Positions 54,547 to 64,000 of a DNA stretch of 64,000 bases are shown here, piece after piece; the stretch's first letter is position 1; every line of letters starts with the position of its first letter. The position numbers and the translations under genes were made by a program. The notes below the pieces were generated by a model. It was not told the origin of the DNA. It searched no databases and saw only the letters and a list, made by a program, of their open reading frames with translations. This DNA is from Adiantum capillus-veneris (Eukaryota > Streptophyta > Polypodiopsida > Polypodiales > Pteridaceae), in NCBI GenBank assembly GCA_014529385.2, contig CM043963.1:69840912-69904911 (forward strand), in the 5' to 3' direction.

Positions 54547-55238
54547 TGTGCGGACGGATATAGAAGGGTGACAAAAATGCACTACGTGGTCATTTTTTGG
54601 TCTGTTCGGGGTCCGTTTGAGGTCAACTAAAAGGCCAAAGGTTCCCAAGAGATAACGTGAAGTGTGGACACTGAAAAACCTGAGAAAAAGACCAGCAAAA
54701 CGTGGAGAGAAGAGGAGGAACAGTCGCAACTGAGTTTTTCTTGTTTTTGGAGCCTGTTTTGGCCATAAACTGCTCATCCGAGGTTGGATTTGAGCACTTT
54801 GATATTGTAGACTGGGGTTTTTGGCTGCTCCGGCATTTTAGGAGGACTTGTCTACCCAAAAGAAGCTAGCTACACAGGGACGCATGGGAGAGTCCTACTT
54901 GGACTTGGCTATCTAAGGGCGACTGCACAAGGGCGTTTAGAGGCTCCCTTACATCTATATAAGGAGGCCTTCTCATGAGTAATTCGGTAGAATGGTGTCC
55001 ACACTTGAGGCACACAACACATCCTTGTGTAAGGATTGTTAGTCCCTTGTATTCCTACTTTCTCTAGTTGTCTAAATCGCCATCTAAGCTCTAACTTGAG
55101 AGCACATGGGTGGATGACACCATCACTTTGTAATAGTGTGCTAATCTAAAGTTTTGATTTTCCACTAATCTACTTTGCATCATATCTCTCTCTACTCTCC
55201 TTGCTACTAGATCCTTATTGTATTCTACATTTCTTACA
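54547..55238 (+). mobile_element. 5' LTR of a Ty1/copia element
   Basis: The LTR is about 692 bp, from TGTGCGGACGG to CTTACA, directly followed by the primer site. TATATAAG stands at 54,956-54,963. The left border is placed at the first TG after the break in the older LTR and may be off by a few bases. Confidence 0.8.
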
Positions 55239-55250
55239 TGGTATCAGAGC
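55239..55250 (+). promoter_or_regulatory. tRNA-Met(initiator) primer-binding site, copia
   Basis: TGGTATCAGAGC directly abuts the LTR end. It is the standard primer site of plant copia elements. Confidence 0.95.
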
Positions 55251-55309
55251 ACTAGGTGCTCGTAGCTAAGAAAGTATAAGAAGTACTTGTATTACTTTGC
55301 AAAATCAAT

Positions 55310-56190
55310 TATGTCGGCATCTTCAAGTTTTGTTGTCGGTGCTACTCTGCTTCGCATTTGTTGACCAGCATTCACCGAAGGAAAGCTTGACAACACCAAC
55401 TAGACATCATGGAAATTCAAAATTTTTGCAATTTTGGATTCATATGAATTGCTAGATACGGTGTTGGGGCCAAATAGTGCAGACCCGGAGCCCACTGCAA
55501 CAAATGATCCGGCAAATCCAAGCATTGTAATTCCCCTGGATGCTACTCTTCTACGTGTGTGGAAAATAAGGAATGCAGATGCATTATGCGCCATTGTCAT
55601 GTGTGTAAGTGATTCTATCCTCACTTTGGTTCAGCATACCACCACTAAAGCACATGAAGCTTGGAGCATATTGGCTTGCCAATATGAGGTGCACAATCAC
55701 ACTAGAATTCAAAATCTGGAAAGTCAGCTTGCTGTTGAGAAACTTGTTAATGGAGAGAAAGTGGAGGCCTTTATCAATCGGATTAAGGACCTCCAAGATC
55801 AATTAGCTTTCATTGGTGTGGCTATTTCTCCGGAGGATTTAGCTTGGCGCTGCAGTTGCATACTTTCGGCGAGATATGATGGTCTCATTACGGCACTCAA
55901 CACTCGTGTTCGTCCAACCCCTCTTATGTTTGAAGAACTAAGTGTAATGTTGCTTGAAGAGGAGCTGTGACTCACGACCAGGGATGGTGGAGGTGATGCT
56001 GCCTTCACAGCCAATGCAAAAGGCAAGGGGACTACATCAAACTCTTCTAAGAAGAAGCCCAAGAAGAGGAAATTTTTAGGTAGTTGTTTTTATTGTGACA
56101 AGAAGGGCCCCGCTGTTAAACACTGTAGAAAGAAGAAAGCAAAAGAACGGCACCATGAAAGCTTCTTGGAAAGAAAGAGAATCCACCAAC
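55310..56190 (+). pseudogene. Copia gag
   Basis: From ATG near 55,311 the sequence encodes a gag protein, with the main open part at 55,434-55,970. The helical capsid region contains WSILACQYEVHNHTRIQNL and FINRIKDLQDQL, typical of copia gag (UBN2-type). After a stop at 55,968 comes a basic linker and a zinc-knuckle-like CFYCDKKGPAVKHC (CX2CX5HC, so probably decayed) near 56,085. Stops upstream of 55,434 and the later stop and shift make it non-functional. Confidence 0.8.
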
Positions 56191-57511
56191 AATGTTGAAA
56201 CAGACCTTGAACTATGGGCCGTCATAGAAGAGGTATGCTCATCAGCACAAACTCCACTTGTTGATGGTTCTTCGATTCTAGATAGTGGTGCATCCCAACA
56301 TATGACAAGTAAGAAAGACTGGTATAATTCCTAGAAGCCTCTACAGGAACCCATAAGTGTAATTGTTGGAAATAATGCCAAATGTCAAGCCGAAGGGTTT
56401 GGGACAATTTCTTTTTTAGCAGTTACAAGTGAAACTAAAGAGCTCTCTAATGTGTTGTACATGCCTCAAATCAAGAAGAATTTGTTGTCCGTTGCTGCAA
56501 TCACTGATCGTGATCTTAAAGTCCGTTTCAAGAAAAATGGAGCAAAAATCTTGGATTCTAAAGGCAACAAAATGGGAAAGGGTGTAAGGTGCAACAACCT
56601 CTACGAACTTTTTGCACTTACGGTCACTATAGAAAAAGGTACAACTCAATTATGGCATGAGAGATTTGGTCACTTAAGCATTGTTGTGCTAAAAGAGATG
56701 CAAAAATCTAGGATGGTGGCACACATGCCTCAAATCTTAGATATGAATGAAGTTTGTGAAGCTTGCATGATGGGAAAGCAACAAAGAAATGCATTTCCAC
56801 AAGAGAGTAGTAATGGAGCTCAGTCTCCTCTAGAGTTGGTACACACAGATCTCTGTGGAAAAATGTCTACATCCGCTTTGGGTGGATCTTTTTACTTTTT
56901 TCTGTTAGTCGATGACTTTAGTAGAAAGATGTGGGTGTATTTCATTTGTGAGAGGTCTGGAGCTTTTGGAAAGTTTAAAATGTGGCAAAACCTTGTAGAA
57001 AAGAAATAGGAAATAAGGTAAAGAAGCTTCGTACAGATCGAGCAGGAGAATTCATCTCAAATGAATTCAACAACTACTGCAACGAGCATGGCATAAAATG
57101 CCACCTTACTATAGCTTACACACCACAACAAAATGCAGTTGTGGAGGGTCACAATCGAACGGTGGTAAAAATGGCAAGGTGTATGCTCAAAGCCAAGGGT
57201 ATGCCAGATTCCTTTTGGGCCAAAGTAGTAAGTATACCAGTGTACATTCTCAATCAAAGCTACACAAAGGCTTTGAAAGGAAAAACGCCTCAAGAAGCCT
57301 ATTCTAGTAAGAAACCTTTGGTCTTGCATTTCAAAACATTTGGGTGTTTCTATTATGCACATATTCCTGATTTACAAAGAACAAAGCTAGAAGCCAAAAT
57401 CAAGAAGTGCGTATTTCTTGGATACAATGAATAGTCTAAGGCTTATAGACTCTATGATCCAAAGGCAAAGAAAATACTCACTAGTCGAGATGTGGCATTT
57501 GAAGAAGGGCC
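56191..57511 (+). pseudogene. Copia protease and integrase, cut before RT
   Basis: The protease active site is in SILDSGASQHM (56,273-56,305). The GAG-pre-integrase zinc motif follows (LWHERFGHLS ... CEACMMGKQ), then the integrase core with LELVHTDLCGK, the second Asp in RTDRAGEF and the Glu in NAVVEGHNR. The C-terminal part FKTFGCFYYAHIP ... CVFLGYNE comes next. There are stops at 56,332 and 57,007 and a frameshift near 57,000. The reading frame is interrupted at 57,511 by the minus-strand element. The RT and RNase H parts must lie beyond the window. Confidence 0.88.
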
Positions 57512-58448
57512 TGTTAAGGCGGTTACGCCGCTAGCGGAAGCTAAATAGCGAGAACTCAACCAACAACAGAATTTGTCAGACGAGGACGAAGCTTGACCCG
57601 CAGGCGCATGGAAACAACTAGGTGGGTGTCAAATCACCTACTCGACCTTCTAATGACAATCACTACTAAGGAAATCAAATCTAAGTTCTAAAATACGCAA
57701 GTGACTGAAATCCGTACTACGAACGAATGCTATACGAAACAGGATCTAGAATCATTGAATCGATCTCAAACTCAAGGGGAAGTCTATACACTAGGTAAGA
57801 ACAACACCCTAAAGACTTGAACTGCAAAATCAACCTATAACCACTCCGTGCGGCAAACGCGTATGAAGACAGGCCGAAAAATACACGTGACCGAAACTTG
57901 ACCCCGATGGTACTAATGCGTAGCTCTACTCGTTGTGGTTCTATAGATATGCTGCACGCTCTATTCCGACACACGAGTTGGAAGAAAACTCACACCGAAG
58001 CTCGTAGGAACTTACCACACATAGAAGCCGATAGCGCGCACTCTTGGTATCTGTGCGTAGCTCTCACCGTTGCTAACACAATGGCGGTGTCGCTTCTCCA
58101 ATGGCGGCCCCGTAGCTTGCGTAGCAAGAAGATAAGACTCTCTCTCTCTCTCCCTCTCTCAGACACAGTCACGGCGCTCAAAAACTCTTTTTGATTAATA
58201 ATTGAATGTCCCTTAGGTTACAAAACTTTGGCTTATATACCTCAGCCTTGGAGGTGAGAACATCTCTAATTATTTACATCAACAGGTGAAATTACTTCGG
58301 GATTACAAGCTGGAAACTCAATTGAGTCCCGTTACTTAATGAATGGCTCAAATCAAAATTAATGTCGGAAAGACATTTATTACAATCAATGGTTACAAAA
58401 TGATGGGTGTGAGCAAAAATGCGGGTGTGATCCTCTGCTGGCTCAACA
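57512..58448 (-). mobile_element. 3' LTR of the minus-strand coiled-coil-ORF element
   Basis: A 937-bp LTR on the minus strand, TGTTGAGCC (58,448) to CCTTAACA (57,512), matches 40,290-41,224. Here the TATA box is intact (TATATAAGCC on the minus strand, about 58,231-58,240). A CT/GA microsatellite lies near 58,138-58,160. The flanking bases GGGCC (57,507-57,511) should recur as a target duplication beyond the window. It interrupts the copia integrase region. Confidence 0.93.
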
Positions 58449-58462
58449 CTCCCCCCCTCCGC
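58449..58462 (-). promoter_or_regulatory. Polypurine tract of the minus-strand element
   Basis: On the minus strand GCGGAGGGGGGGAG directly precedes the LTR start. Confidence 0.9.
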
Positions 58463-58497
58463 GTTCATGTCGTCCCTGACATGACTTTTAGGCTTGG

Positions 58498-61400
58498 TCA
58501 ATAGAGTCCTGTCGTCTTGAGCATCTGCAAATGTGATTCGTGGCGTAGGTTGCCGATGGTCAAGGTTGGGCCGAATATTTTGCTTTCGTGAGTGAAAAAG
58601 CCGGTGTAGAAAGCTTCTTCGAATGTTTGCATGTGGAAGCTAGGCAAAAACATAATTCTTTGGTATAAGAGATGTAACACCTTTGGTGATGGCTGCAATG
58701 AAAGATCATACATCATATCCGTCACTGTGTCGGTCGTCGATAGTAGACTCGAGGTAGTGGCTTTATCTGGCGCGAACACTTCAATGCATGCTAAGAGAGT
58801 CCTGCAGATTTTCTTGAGCATCTGACACGAAAGGTCAGGATAGCCAGTAAAGAGTTTGATGGTGCCCGTTAGGGTTTTCACCATGTAGGCTTTACCTATT
58901 CTCTCTCCTGCCTTTGGTCCTGGCATCCTTGGGTAATTAAGCCAATTTGGCTTCTTTTCTGCAATCCTGCCATGCTCTTTCCAGCTTCTGACTCTTGGCA
59001 CCGGGCAGAAGGTTGCATCCTCCCGAATCTCCTTTGGAGCCTCTACCAAGTAGATGAGGTAGGCTGGGTATTTGTTCAGCCAACCTTTCCTCCATCTAGG
59101 TTGAGAATCTACAATCTTCTTTGATTGTTCATCCTTTGTGATGTCGCCTTCGTAAAGAGCGACATACTGCTCCTCCTCTATTCTCTTTTTCGTCTTTATC
59201 ACTTCAAATTTCATCAGAGGGAAAGGCAGGCTGGGTTGCATCCACTCTTCATGGAGCACTTTTGTGTCTAAACCTTGAAGTCTAATGGAGATGAGGAGTC
59301 TCCTTTCCCATTCCATTTCCGCCTTGGCACTTTCCTCTGTTGACTTTTCTATCTGGTCCTGGAGCCTTTGTTCTTCTTCTTCAGAGATTCCTGAAGTCGA
59401 GGCCACTTCTTGAACTGGGGCTGGATCTTCAATTGTGGTTGCCTCTCCAGTTTCTGGTAGCTCTATGGCTGCTCCCCCTGCTTCTTCTTGTGGTGGCTTT
59501 TTTTCTCTTCTTTGTTGCTCTTGGAGGTCTTGGAGCTGTTTGCGGAGGGCTTCATTTTCTATCCTTAGTGTTTGGTTTTCTAATGTGAGCCTCTCCTCTG
59601 CAGCCAATGATCCCTCCGCCATGTGCAATCTTTGCATTTGCTCTAACCTTAGCTCTCTTTGCAAACTTCTGACCTGATCTTCCAGAGCTGGTACGAGGGC
59701 TCCCTCTTGTTCTGTTCCTGCTCTGCTAGCTCTAGGGGTGGTCCTGAGTCTCGTGATTTTCCTTTCTTGAAGTTCGACTCTTTCCCTTAGCTCAATGAGC
59801 TCCTCCTTGGCTGCCTCCAGCTCATCTTCTATTCGCTCCTTTGCTTCCTGTGAACTTGTTACCTCTCTTGAAGCTTCGGCTAGTTGGAGTATCAAGCCGT
59901 CTCTCTCGTTTTCTGCGTCGTAGAGTGATGCTTTATGACTTTCAGATTCAGTCATAGCATTCTCTAACTTCTTCTGCAACTCTGCTTCCTTTTGTTTTGC
60001 TGTCTCAATTGCTACTTCCTTTGCTCTGGATCTTTCTTTAATCTTGCTGAGCAGTTCATGCACCATGTGCATGTCTTTTTCATCTTCATCTGTCAACTTG
60101 ACAGCTCTTTCTGCCACCACCTCCAATGGCTTCGTCTCTTCTAGTATGTTCTGTTCGTCCATTTTCTCTTCACTCTCCATTGTACCTTTTGTCTTTTCCT
60201 TCGTCCCTTTCCGATCATCTTGTTTTCGTAGGGATATCCCATAAACTGCCTCCAGGGCCTCTTCTTCACTGTATCCGATCGCTACCAGATCCTCATAATC
60301 ATCTTTCTTTTGCTGAACTGGATCTATCTCCTTTCCCTTGGTCCCGGCCTCCGGCTTTTCCATAACTTCTGTTTCTATTTCTCTTGTGGTCTCCTCTACA
60401 ATAATTTCAGTCTTCTTCGGGCTTGGTACATCAGTAAAAGAGGGCTGATTGTCCTCAGTCATCTTGGCTTTTCCTTTGTTTGCTTGCCCGTCTTTCTCTC
60501 GAAGTTCAGTAGACTCATCTACTTCCTTCTTCTCCTTGTCGTCCTTTTTCAGCTCAGCTTTTAAAAGCTGTACTTCCTCTTCAGTATAAGGCTCGACAGG
60601 CTGCTGCTCCAGTATGGCCTCCGACTCCTCATAAGCTCTAATATATTGATCATATTGATCAACATGTGGTCTAGCAAAGCTGGTTCCGACTTTAGTGGGG
60701 TCTGGCACCCACATTTCTTCAAAGTCCCCCTTTAGAGCTCTTTCCGCTCTAAACTGCTCCACCAGCCTTTCCATTCTTGCGGCTTTTTGACTTTTGGTTT
60801 GCTTGGGATCAGCCTTCTTCTTCGCTTTCTTCTTGAGCGGCTCGTCCACAGCCTCTTCAGGTTCTGAAACTATTTCTAGTTTTCGGCGTGCTCTTGTGGA
60901 CGCCCTCTTGGATACTTCTTGCTGTTCTTTCTCTTCATCGGCTTCTCTAAGCCACTCATTCTGGGAGGGAATCTGTGGCCCTTGATCCCTAGCTCCAATA
61001 GCTTCATAAGCTATTCTTGTTAGGATTTCTCCTCCTCCTATGTACTTTGGCTTCTGGTTGTGCATGGCGATTACTTGCTCGTGGATGTATTGAGCATAAT
61101 TCACCTCTTTTGGCATGTTGCTCTTCAGTGCCCATGTGATGGTTGTCGCAATGGCATGGGGTGGTGTAGTATACTTCTGCGGTCTTTTACTGCACACATG
61201 GAAAAACTGGTTGTATAATCGGCAAAGGGTTGCCGCTCGTTGATCTACCATATCTCCGTAGGTTGTATTTTGTTTCTTTGATCCATAGACCTCTATGGCC
61301 TCCCTTCTTTCTCTGACAGAACTCCCTTTGTTGTGCAGCTTCAATGCATCTGCAATGAGCTGTGGAGTGATCTGTACTTCAACTGTTTCTCCATCCATGG

Positions 61401-61773
61401 CTGTCAAAGTGGCTATCCCATCCTTCTGAATGGATGTTTCCAACTCATACACTCTTCTTGTGTCTACACCTGATGGTCTCGAGGTGAAGAACCTGTGTAA
61501 GTCAGCCTTTTCCAGGTATCTGCTAATGTTCTCTGATCTGCTATAATCCACTAATTCTCGTGGGATCATAGGTACATCGACCGATTGCCCTTGAGGATCT
61601 CTGAAAGTCCCCTGGTAGATCTTTATTCCCTCTTTTTCTAGTACTGCTTCCTCCACCCAAGTCTTGGTTGGCTTGAGGGTTTCTGTTGGAATATCAAAAG
61701 GTTCTGCTTCTGCAAGAGCATCCTTGATGGTTGGTCTTTTTCTCTTAGTTGCCGATGACTTAGCGGAATCCAT
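58498..61773 (-). CDS. Intact 1,091-codon coiled-coil protein of an LTR element, unknown function
   Basis: One uninterrupted frame begins MDSAKSSATKRKRP. Residues 10-15 form a basic cluster like a nuclear signal. Residues about 40-290 form a globular region with VEVQITPQLIADALKL and YTTPPHAIATTITWAL; its layout recalls the putative plant transposon protein domain (Pfam PF20167 type), a resemblance and not an identification. A Lys-rich stretch (KKKAKKKADPK, about 314-324) and an acidic Glu/Lys region follow. A long heptad coiled coil spans about 565-760, and a second globular part runs from about 815 to the end. No protease, RT or integrase motif is present. It ends 35 bp before the polypurine tract. 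An open frame of this length in a non-gag-pol element implies recent selection or recent insertion. Confidence 0.85.
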   Translation of the reverse strand: MDSAKSSATKRKRPTIKDALAEAEPFDIPTETLKPTKTWVEEAVLEKEGIKIYQGTFRDPQGQSVDVPMIPRELVDYSRSENISRYLEKADLHRFFTSRPSGVDTRRVYELETSIQKDGIATLTAMDGETVEVQITPQLIADALKLHNKGSSVRERREAIEVYGSKKQNTTYGDMVDQRAATLCRLYNQFFHVCSKRPQKYTTPPHAIATTITWALKSNMPKEVNYAQYIHEQVIAMHNQKPKYIGGGEILTRIAYEAIGARDQGPQIPSQNEWLREADEEKEQQEVSKRASTRARRKLEIVSEPEEAVDEPLKKKAKKKADPKQTKSQKAARMERLVEQFRAERALKGDFEEMWVPDPTKVGTSFARPHVDQYDQYIRAYEESEAILEQQPVEPYTEEEVQLLKAELKKDDKEKKEVDESTELREKDGQANKGKAKMTEDNQPSFTDVPSPKKTEIIVEETTREIETEVMEKPEAGTKGKEIDPVQQKKDDYEDLVAIGYSEEEALEAVYGISLRKQDDRKGTKEKTKGTMESEEKMDEQNILEETKPLEVVAERAVKLTDEDEKDMHMVHELLSKIKERSRAKEVAIETAKQKEAELQKKLENAMTESESHKASLYDAENERDGLILQLAEASREVTSSQEAKERIEDELEAAKEELIELRERVELQERKITRLRTTPRASRAGTEQEGALVPALEDQVRSLQRELRLEQMQRLHMAEGSLAAEERLTLENQTLRIENEALRKQLQDLQEQQRREKKPPQEEAGGAAIELPETGEATTIEDPAPVQEVASTSGISEEEEQRLQDQIEKSTEESAKAEMEWERRLLISIRLQGLDTKVLHEEWMQPSLPFPLMKFEVIKTKKRIEEEQYVALYEGDITKDEQSKKIVDSQPRWRKGWLNKYPAYLIYLVEAPKEIREDATFCPVPRVRSWKEHGRIAEKKPNWLNYPRMPGPKAGERIGKAYMVKTLTGTIKLFTGYPDLSCQMLKKICRTLLACIEVFAPDKATTSSLLSTTDTVTDMMYDLSLQPSPKVLHLLYQRIMFLPSFHMQTFEEAFYTGFFTHESKIFGPTLTIGNLRHESHLQMLKTTGLY

Positions 61774-64000
61774 GGATCCTGTAACTCCAATTTCAGAAGT
61801 TAGCGTCTTTTTAGTACTGAAAGCCGAAATGAAGCTTTTAACTATTCAAATGACTTGAAAATTGAAACATGAGCTATTCAGGGCCTAAGGATGCAATGTA
61901 GGTGAAAAAATATGCAAACTGGGCTCAAAAACATGCTTGAGACATCATACGCGTATGATGTCTTTTGTGTCAGAATGACTTCATATTGTTTGTGCTTGTA
62001 GCTGATAGTGTATACATGAGTGTCAGATGCTTGGATTTGAGTTTGGATCCCATTTGGTCAAGTTTTGGCCAGTTCAGTCCAGTTCAGGCTCTTGGCAAAA
62101 TTTTAAAAGGGAAATGGACTTTATGATCCAAATTGGGTAAAACTTGGTGGATTACCTTCAAATGGCATGTAGATCACTTCTGTTTGGTGGTTGAAGCCCT
62201 GAGGTGCCAAATTCACATAGTGAGACATCTTACGCGTATGATGTCTTTTAGTGCATTTTTGGACCAATTTTCTCTATAAGCTTGGTTTTGGCTTTAGATA
62301 GGCTTATTCAGTGGATTTATCAAGTTTGGATAGAATTTGGACTAAAAATGGCTCTGGAGACATCATACGCGTATGATGTCTTTTTCATCAATTTTGCATG
62401 GGATTGGTTCTGTGGACTCTCCATATGCTAGTGAAGGATTGTTTATACTCAAATCTTGGTTTGGACTTGAATATGTTGGATTTGGGACAAAAATAGTCTT
62501 TGTATGAAGGATTTTCTCTTAATTGGGCTAATGGGGTGATCCACCTGACCAAATGGTTCCAAACTTCATATGTAGCATGTATTAGATATATATAATGGAT
62601 GTATGATGACAAATGAGCATTTTTGGCTCTGTAAGTGCAAATAGACATCATACGCGTATGATGTCTTTTGTGTCAAAATGGTGCTTTTTGGTTCCAAGTA
62701 GCTTGTAGATGTGTTAATCAACAATCCTACAAAGTTTCAATGAGTTTGGAGTTATTTTGACAAAATGAGGACCAAAAATCAATTTTTTGGCCTACTTTGC
62801 GTCTTTTTGGCTTTCCTTGGGTTTTCTAACTCCAATTCTCATGATACTTGGTTCATAGGATGTGATTAACATGTGGAATGAGGCTATGCACTCAAATGTT
62901 GAAATGGATGTGAAAGTCATGCTGTGAGACATCATACGCGTATGATGTCTTTTCTTGAAATGTTGGTCTTTTTGTGCAAAGAATGCTTTGTGCTAGTGCC
63001 CTAAGCCCTGCTAACTAGTTTTCAACTTAAAAAGTCATCAGTTTAGCTAAAAAGCCCCCTTATAGGAATTTCAGTCTCCGAAGTCGTCTATTTGCCTTGG
63101 AGTTGAATTTCTTCAACTTTTCTTCTCGAGAGCTGCATTTCCAGCTCATTGGATATGTTGTGAAGCCACCTATTTGGTTGAACTTGACTTTGGCTCCCCG
63201 TTCTCTATCTTTCTCCATTTGGTTGCCCGAAAGCATCTTTTTCACCATCGGTAAGTGAATCAGCTTTCTTTTGGGTTTTGCTTGCAAACATAAGTCATCC
63301 ATGTAGATTTGAAGCTGCTTGTGAAGTTTCATGTCATTTGGTCGTCAATTTTAGCCGTTATGCCAAAATGACGCTTTGTGTGTCCGCAGCCGAATCGGTT
63401 GTTCCGACCTACTTTTGGTGATCCAAACCCGGAGATACTCCATGGTTGCATTGACCTCGATGTTGTTAAGCTTCCTGAGAAGTTTTGTGTCGTTCCGACA
63501 ACTTTTTTCTGTTTGCCTCTTGCAAGCTCTGTTGACCTAGGGTTTTTCCAGTCGTTCTTTCTCGAGCTTTGAGTGTTAGAAACCCATCTTCTATACTAGG
63601 GTAACCCACCTATAAGTTCTTGCAAGGTTTGGTTAGGCGTTTGTGCCCCTACCTAGCATTCTTCCCCATTTCCCGTCTGCTCTTGTTTCTTGGTTTTGGT
63701 CAGTTTTCGCGACAAAAGTTAACGATAAGCATCAAAAGCTTATGGCAATGAGTCTACCTCTCATGTCTGGTGTCCTCTGAGCTCTCGTAGCAGTCGTAGA
63801 AGGCGGTAGAAGGTCGGATGCTCCTGTGTGCTCTTTGCTCTCTCCAAGAAGGTAATAGTGGAAATGAGCTTGAAAGTGAAGTGAAAAATACTTAACTTCG
63901 GACTTTCCGGATCACTTGTTACCAAATTTGACATGTGCTCCTATCTTGTCGTGAAATGCACTTTAGGATTTGAAATTTCTCAATTTGGACTCCGTTTGAC
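61774..64000 (-). repeat. Leader of the minus-strand element with five set-1 palindromes
   Basis: Mirror copy of 34,818-37,042. Palindromes (half-site AGACATCATACG) stand at 62,927-62,950, 62,643-62,666, 62,358-62,381, 62,223-62,246 (one mismatch) and 61,940-61,963. Spacings are 284, 285, 135 and 283 bp in transcription order. The window ends inside the leader, so the 5' LTR and primer site are out of view. Confidence 0.92.

Noticed and set aside
54547-54777. Minus-strand frames of 78-96 codons near 54.5-54.86 kb
   Set aside because: They lie in the copia LTR and show no protein motif.
58631-61858. Several plus-strand frames of 60-84 codons
   Set aside because: All are shadows of the intact 1,091-codon minus-strand ORF or its leader.

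Overview
The window is plant nuclear DNA made almost entirely of transposable elements and integrated viral sequence. No intact ordinary host gene is visible. The evidence for a plant is an integrated caulimovirid (plant pararetrovirus) with a 30K-type movement protein, Ty3 elements whose integrase looks like the plant Tat/Athila group, a Ty1/copia element primed by initiator tRNA-Met, and a LINE. The density of nested elements suggests a large-genome plant such as a fern, another non-flowering lineage or a gymnosperm. That last point is inference only.

Layout. 1-8.9 kb: AT-rich non-coding DNA with microsatellites, a Z-DNA-prone tract and a diverged pair of repeats rich in CCAAT/ATTGG. 8.9-11.16 kb (minus): leader and N-terminal half of a Ty3 gag ORF. 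11.16-20.9 kb: rearranged caulimovirid sequence. A minus-strand copy runs from a tRNA-Met primer site at 18.19 kb through movement, coat, protease, RT and RNase H to a promoter at 12.2 kb. It is flanked by inverted and direct partial copies and split by a 267-bp solo LTR. 21.1-22.4 kb: a broken, intronless, histone H3-like gene. 22.58-22.91 kb: a GC-rich foldback. 23-25.8 kb: fragments of unknown coding sequence and a 412-bp tandem duplication. 25.9-34.46 kb: one long Ty3 polyprotein (gag, protease, RT, RNase H, integrase, a second protease-like domain, a Trp-repeat tail) broken by a few stops and frameshifts. 34.5-41.2 kb (plus) and 57.5-64 kb (minus): two inverted copies of an element carrying a coiled-coil ORF of about 1,091 codons, intact in the minus copy. 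41.2-44.7 kb: remains of another LTR element. 44.7-46.3 kb: LINE. 46.3-54.5 kb: a second large LTR element, which cuts the LINE. 54.5-57.5 kb: a copia element, which cuts that element's 3' LTR and is itself cut by the minus-strand element.

The most striking signal is two unrelated sets of long, almost perfect palindromes in the leaders of these Ty3-like elements. Set 1 has half-site AGACATCATACG, with 14 copies at three loci. Set 2 has half-site GTAAATAATCG or GTTAATAATCG, with 9 copies at one locus. Both have a CGCG centre and both recur at about 285 bp. In set 1 the same palindromes and spacing stand before a gag ORF at one locus and before the 1,091-codon ORF at two others. This suggests an autonomous element and a non-autonomous partner sharing one leader, with the palindromes under strong constraint.

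Other unusual features are a tandem duplication of the integrase zinc-binding module, a second retropepsin-like domain after integrase, and a short Y-x-D-x-x-G-x-x-Y repeat shared by the gag-type proteins of two element families.
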